From Folioceros fuciformis (lineage: Eukaryota > Anthocerotophyta > Anthocerotopsida > Anthocerotales), in assembly GCA_049999805.1 (NCBI GenBank), contig JBNGIO010005366.1, forward strand, positions 36,376 to 62,497: a stretch of DNA of 26,122 nucleotides, read 5' to 3'. Shown in pieces: positions 25,867 through 26,122 of the stretch. The notes beneath the pieces were generated by a model that searched no databases, had not been told where the DNA came from, and saw only the letters and a list, made by a program, of their open reading frames with translations. Position 1 is the stretch's first letter. Each line of letters starts with the position of its first letter. The translations under genes and the position numbers were made by a program.

Positions 25867-26121
25867 TCATGCCATGCCACCTACTTGTGGACAGAGGTGT
25901 CTGTTGGCTGACCAGTAACATACAGGGAGTAATGAGGAAAGGAAGAGACACACCATTTCAGGTGCCTCTTCAAATCTAGCACCAATTTGTGCCTGCGTCT
26001 GGCGCTCCAAGCTCCCTCGCGCTCGAAGCAGCGGAAGCAAGAATTTCACAGAACTTGGGGTGGCGGATCCTGTGGACAGGTCGCGTTTCTTTCCATTGTA
26101 ATCCTCAAACTTTGCAGGAGT
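25867..26121 (-). CDS. Open frame running off the right edge, unrecognised
   Basis: A minus-strand frame is open from the window edge for about 84 codons to the stop at 25867. The first 55 residues look protein-like and basic/Ser-rich (KFEDYNGKKRDLSTG, then SVKFLLPLLRARGSLERQTQ and a GARFEEAPEM end). After that the composition changes, and a GTGTGT directly follows GAAATG, so an exon end is conceivable near 25955. It could be a leader protein of copia D, a host exon or chance. I recognise no family. Confidence 0.35.
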   Translation of the reverse strand, partial: TPAKFEDYNGKKRDLSTGSATPSSVKFLLPLLRARGSLERQTQAQIGARFEEAPEMVCLFLSSLLPVCYWSANRHLCPQVGGMA

Positions 26122-26122
26122 T

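Larger units (their letters stand above)
20178..26122 (-). mobile_element. Copia D: nearly intact Ty1/copia element, 5' end beyond window
   Basis: On the minus strand, gag starts at 25560, followed by protease, integrase, RT and RNase H ending at 21061, a 0.68-kb tail, PPT at 20383-20373 and a 3' LTR starting at 20372. Key residues of all enzymes are intact. Visible lesions are one frameshift in gag (near 25380), TGA at 23359-23357, a frameshift near 22770, and TGA at 21648-21646. The two stops fit CGA-to-TGA changes. The 5' LTR and PBS were not found up to 26122, so the leader exceeds 0.56 kb. Confidence 0.92.

Noticed and set aside
25540-25960. A splice joining the right-edge frame to the copia D gag
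   Set aside because: Donor and acceptor look possible, but each phase I tried gave a stop or mismatch, so no intron is annotated.

Overview
This window looks like repeat-rich intergenic DNA from a plant nuclear genome. Nearly every recognisable coding stretch is LTR-retrotransposon Gag-Pol. There is one Ty3/gypsy element and at least four Ty1/copia elements or fragments. Their primer-binding sites match the plant initiator-Met tRNA type (TGGTATCAGAGC-like). No bacterial operon, rRNA or tRNA gene is visible, and no intact host gene. The only non-retrotransposon gene I recognise is a broken DUF7869-type gene. From memory that family is common in non-flowering land plants and many invertebrates, so a bryophyte, lycophyte or fern is possible but not shown.

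Layout: (1) 3-222, a candidate LTR end. (2) 223-2875 plus 6144-7997, a decayed minus-strand Ty3/gypsy element, running right to left as gag, zinc knuckles, protease linker, RT and RNase H. (3) 2876-6143, copia A, inserted into that gypsy element: two about 260-bp LTRs, PBS, PPT, a 5-bp GAATT target duplication, and only gag and protease inside, so non-autonomous. (4) 7998-13138, copia B (plus), with gag, PR, IN, RT and RH in order, many stops, mutated catalytic residues, and a coiled-coil reading frame before gag. (5) 13389-15253, remains of a DUF7869-type gene, with a possible upstream exon, a candidate intron holding a degenerate 29-30 bp tandem repeat, and a body cut at 15254 by the next LTR. 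(6) 15254-about 19515, copia C (plus), a rearranged element with a gag-to-IN deletion, an internal LTR-head fragment, RT, RH and PPT. (7) 19690-20150, an orphan copia RT fragment (E). (8) about 20178-26122, copia D (minus), the best preserved element, with a canonical zinc knuckle, protease DSGA, DD35E integrase and YVDD RT, interrupted by only a few lesions. It carries an unexplained antisense reading frame between RNase H and PPT. Its 5' LTR lies beyond the right edge.

How the parts relate: the elements record successive insertions. Gypsy came before copia A, and the DUF7869-type gene came before copia C. D is the youngest-looking copy and encodes a Gag clearly related to that of A. A D-like element is therefore a plausible helper for the gag-PR-only A type. 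The least ordinary signals are the coiled-coil reading frames between PBS and gag in B and C, the antisense frame in D, the LTR head inside C, and the DUF7869 remnant with its acidic motifs.
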